Assembly (NCBI GenBank): GCA_013001975.1
Contig: JABDKX010000196.1
Location: 1-51,358 of the forward strand
Source: Saprospiraceae bacterium
GTDB taxonomy: Bacteria; Bacteroidota; Bacteroidia; Chitinophagales; Saprospiraceae
Length of the DNA stretch: 51,358 bases
Reading direction: 5' to 3'
Shown here in pieces: positions 51,332-51,358 of the stretch. A program made the position numbers and the translations under genes. Position 1 is the stretch's first letter, and the number at the start of each line of letters is the position of its first letter. The notes under the pieces are model-generated. The model did not search any database, had not been told where the DNA came from, and saw only the letters and a list, made by a program, of their open reading frames with translations.

Positions 51332-51358
51332 AATGTCATAATTTAACCTGTATTTGTC

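Noticed and set aside
1-51358. CRISPR array, toxin-antitoxin pair, prophage or biosynthetic gene cluster
   Set aside because: No regularly spaced repeats, and no phage structural, integrase, transposase or modular synthase genes are visible.

Overview
The window reads as a chromosomal segment of a low-GC member of the Bacteroidota, probably in or near the Saprospiria/Chitinophagia (the rank below phylum is inference). The phylum call rests on several observations. There is a type IX secretion (T9SS) cargo with a C-terminal sorting domain, and a PorT-like protein. There is an ECF sigma / FecR / STN-TonB receptor / DUF4249 locus, together with DUF3810, BshC, stand-alone MnmD and a long PurM. 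Shine-Dalgarno sequences are largely absent, and the -7 promoter element TAnnTTTG recurs upstream of many genes. I find no rRNA, CRISPR array, prophage or insertion sequence, and one tRNA, tRNA-Ser(UGA). Most of the window is housekeeping sequence with short operons in mixed orientation.

Layout. 0.1-7.5 kb: an unknown lipoprotein, then a cell-surface-signalling and uptake locus (ECF sigma factor, FecR-like anti-sigma factor, STN-containing TonB receptor, DUF4249 lipoprotein), then a Crp/Fnr regulator. 7.6-8.0 kb: tRNA-Ser between terminators, and a palindrome-rich spacer. 8.0-17.2 kb: dienelactone hydrolase with a Gfo/Idh/MocA oxidoreductase; a pfkA-cutA-thioredoxin-like operon; 3-hydroxybutyryl-CoA dehydrogenase; a DUF58-PPK2-Hsp15 operon; trxA; DUF3810. 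17.1-24.7 kb: a glycan region. The wbpE-wbpD-wbpB trio makes UDP-2,3-diacetamido-uronic acid. Divergent from it are a large GT-C-like membrane protein in two overlapping frames, a VanZ-like protein and a polyprenyl-phosphate GT2. 24.7-30.1 kb: dctA-like symporter, a BNR-repeat T9SS cargo and a Tudor-like protein in one operon; mnmD with a newly recognised 47-residue lipoprotein upstream. 30.2-43.1 kb: Mpl-like ligase, pdhB, DinB, an HxlR gene remnant, ychF, acpH, porT, gyrA, a TPR protein, dapB, hemE and accD. 43.1-51.2 kb: bshC, purM, purB, a DUF4442 thioesterase-like protein, a helical-repeat protein of unknown function and an AhpD-like protein.

How parts connect. The wbp trio, the GT2/GT-C pair, the T9SS cargo and PorT fit a surface-glycan and secretion theme. 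In Porphyromonas gingivalis the Wbp sugar pathway is needed for the A-LPS that anchors T9SS cargo, so a functional link is plausible but not shown here. I see no clear new multi-gene defence or biosynthetic system. The most distinctive signals are small: a probable ATT start codon overlapping the dctA stop, an overlooked mini-lipoprotein, two terminator-defined short transcripts in otherwise empty intergenic DNA, a decayed HxlR regulator, and a GT-C protein split across two frames.
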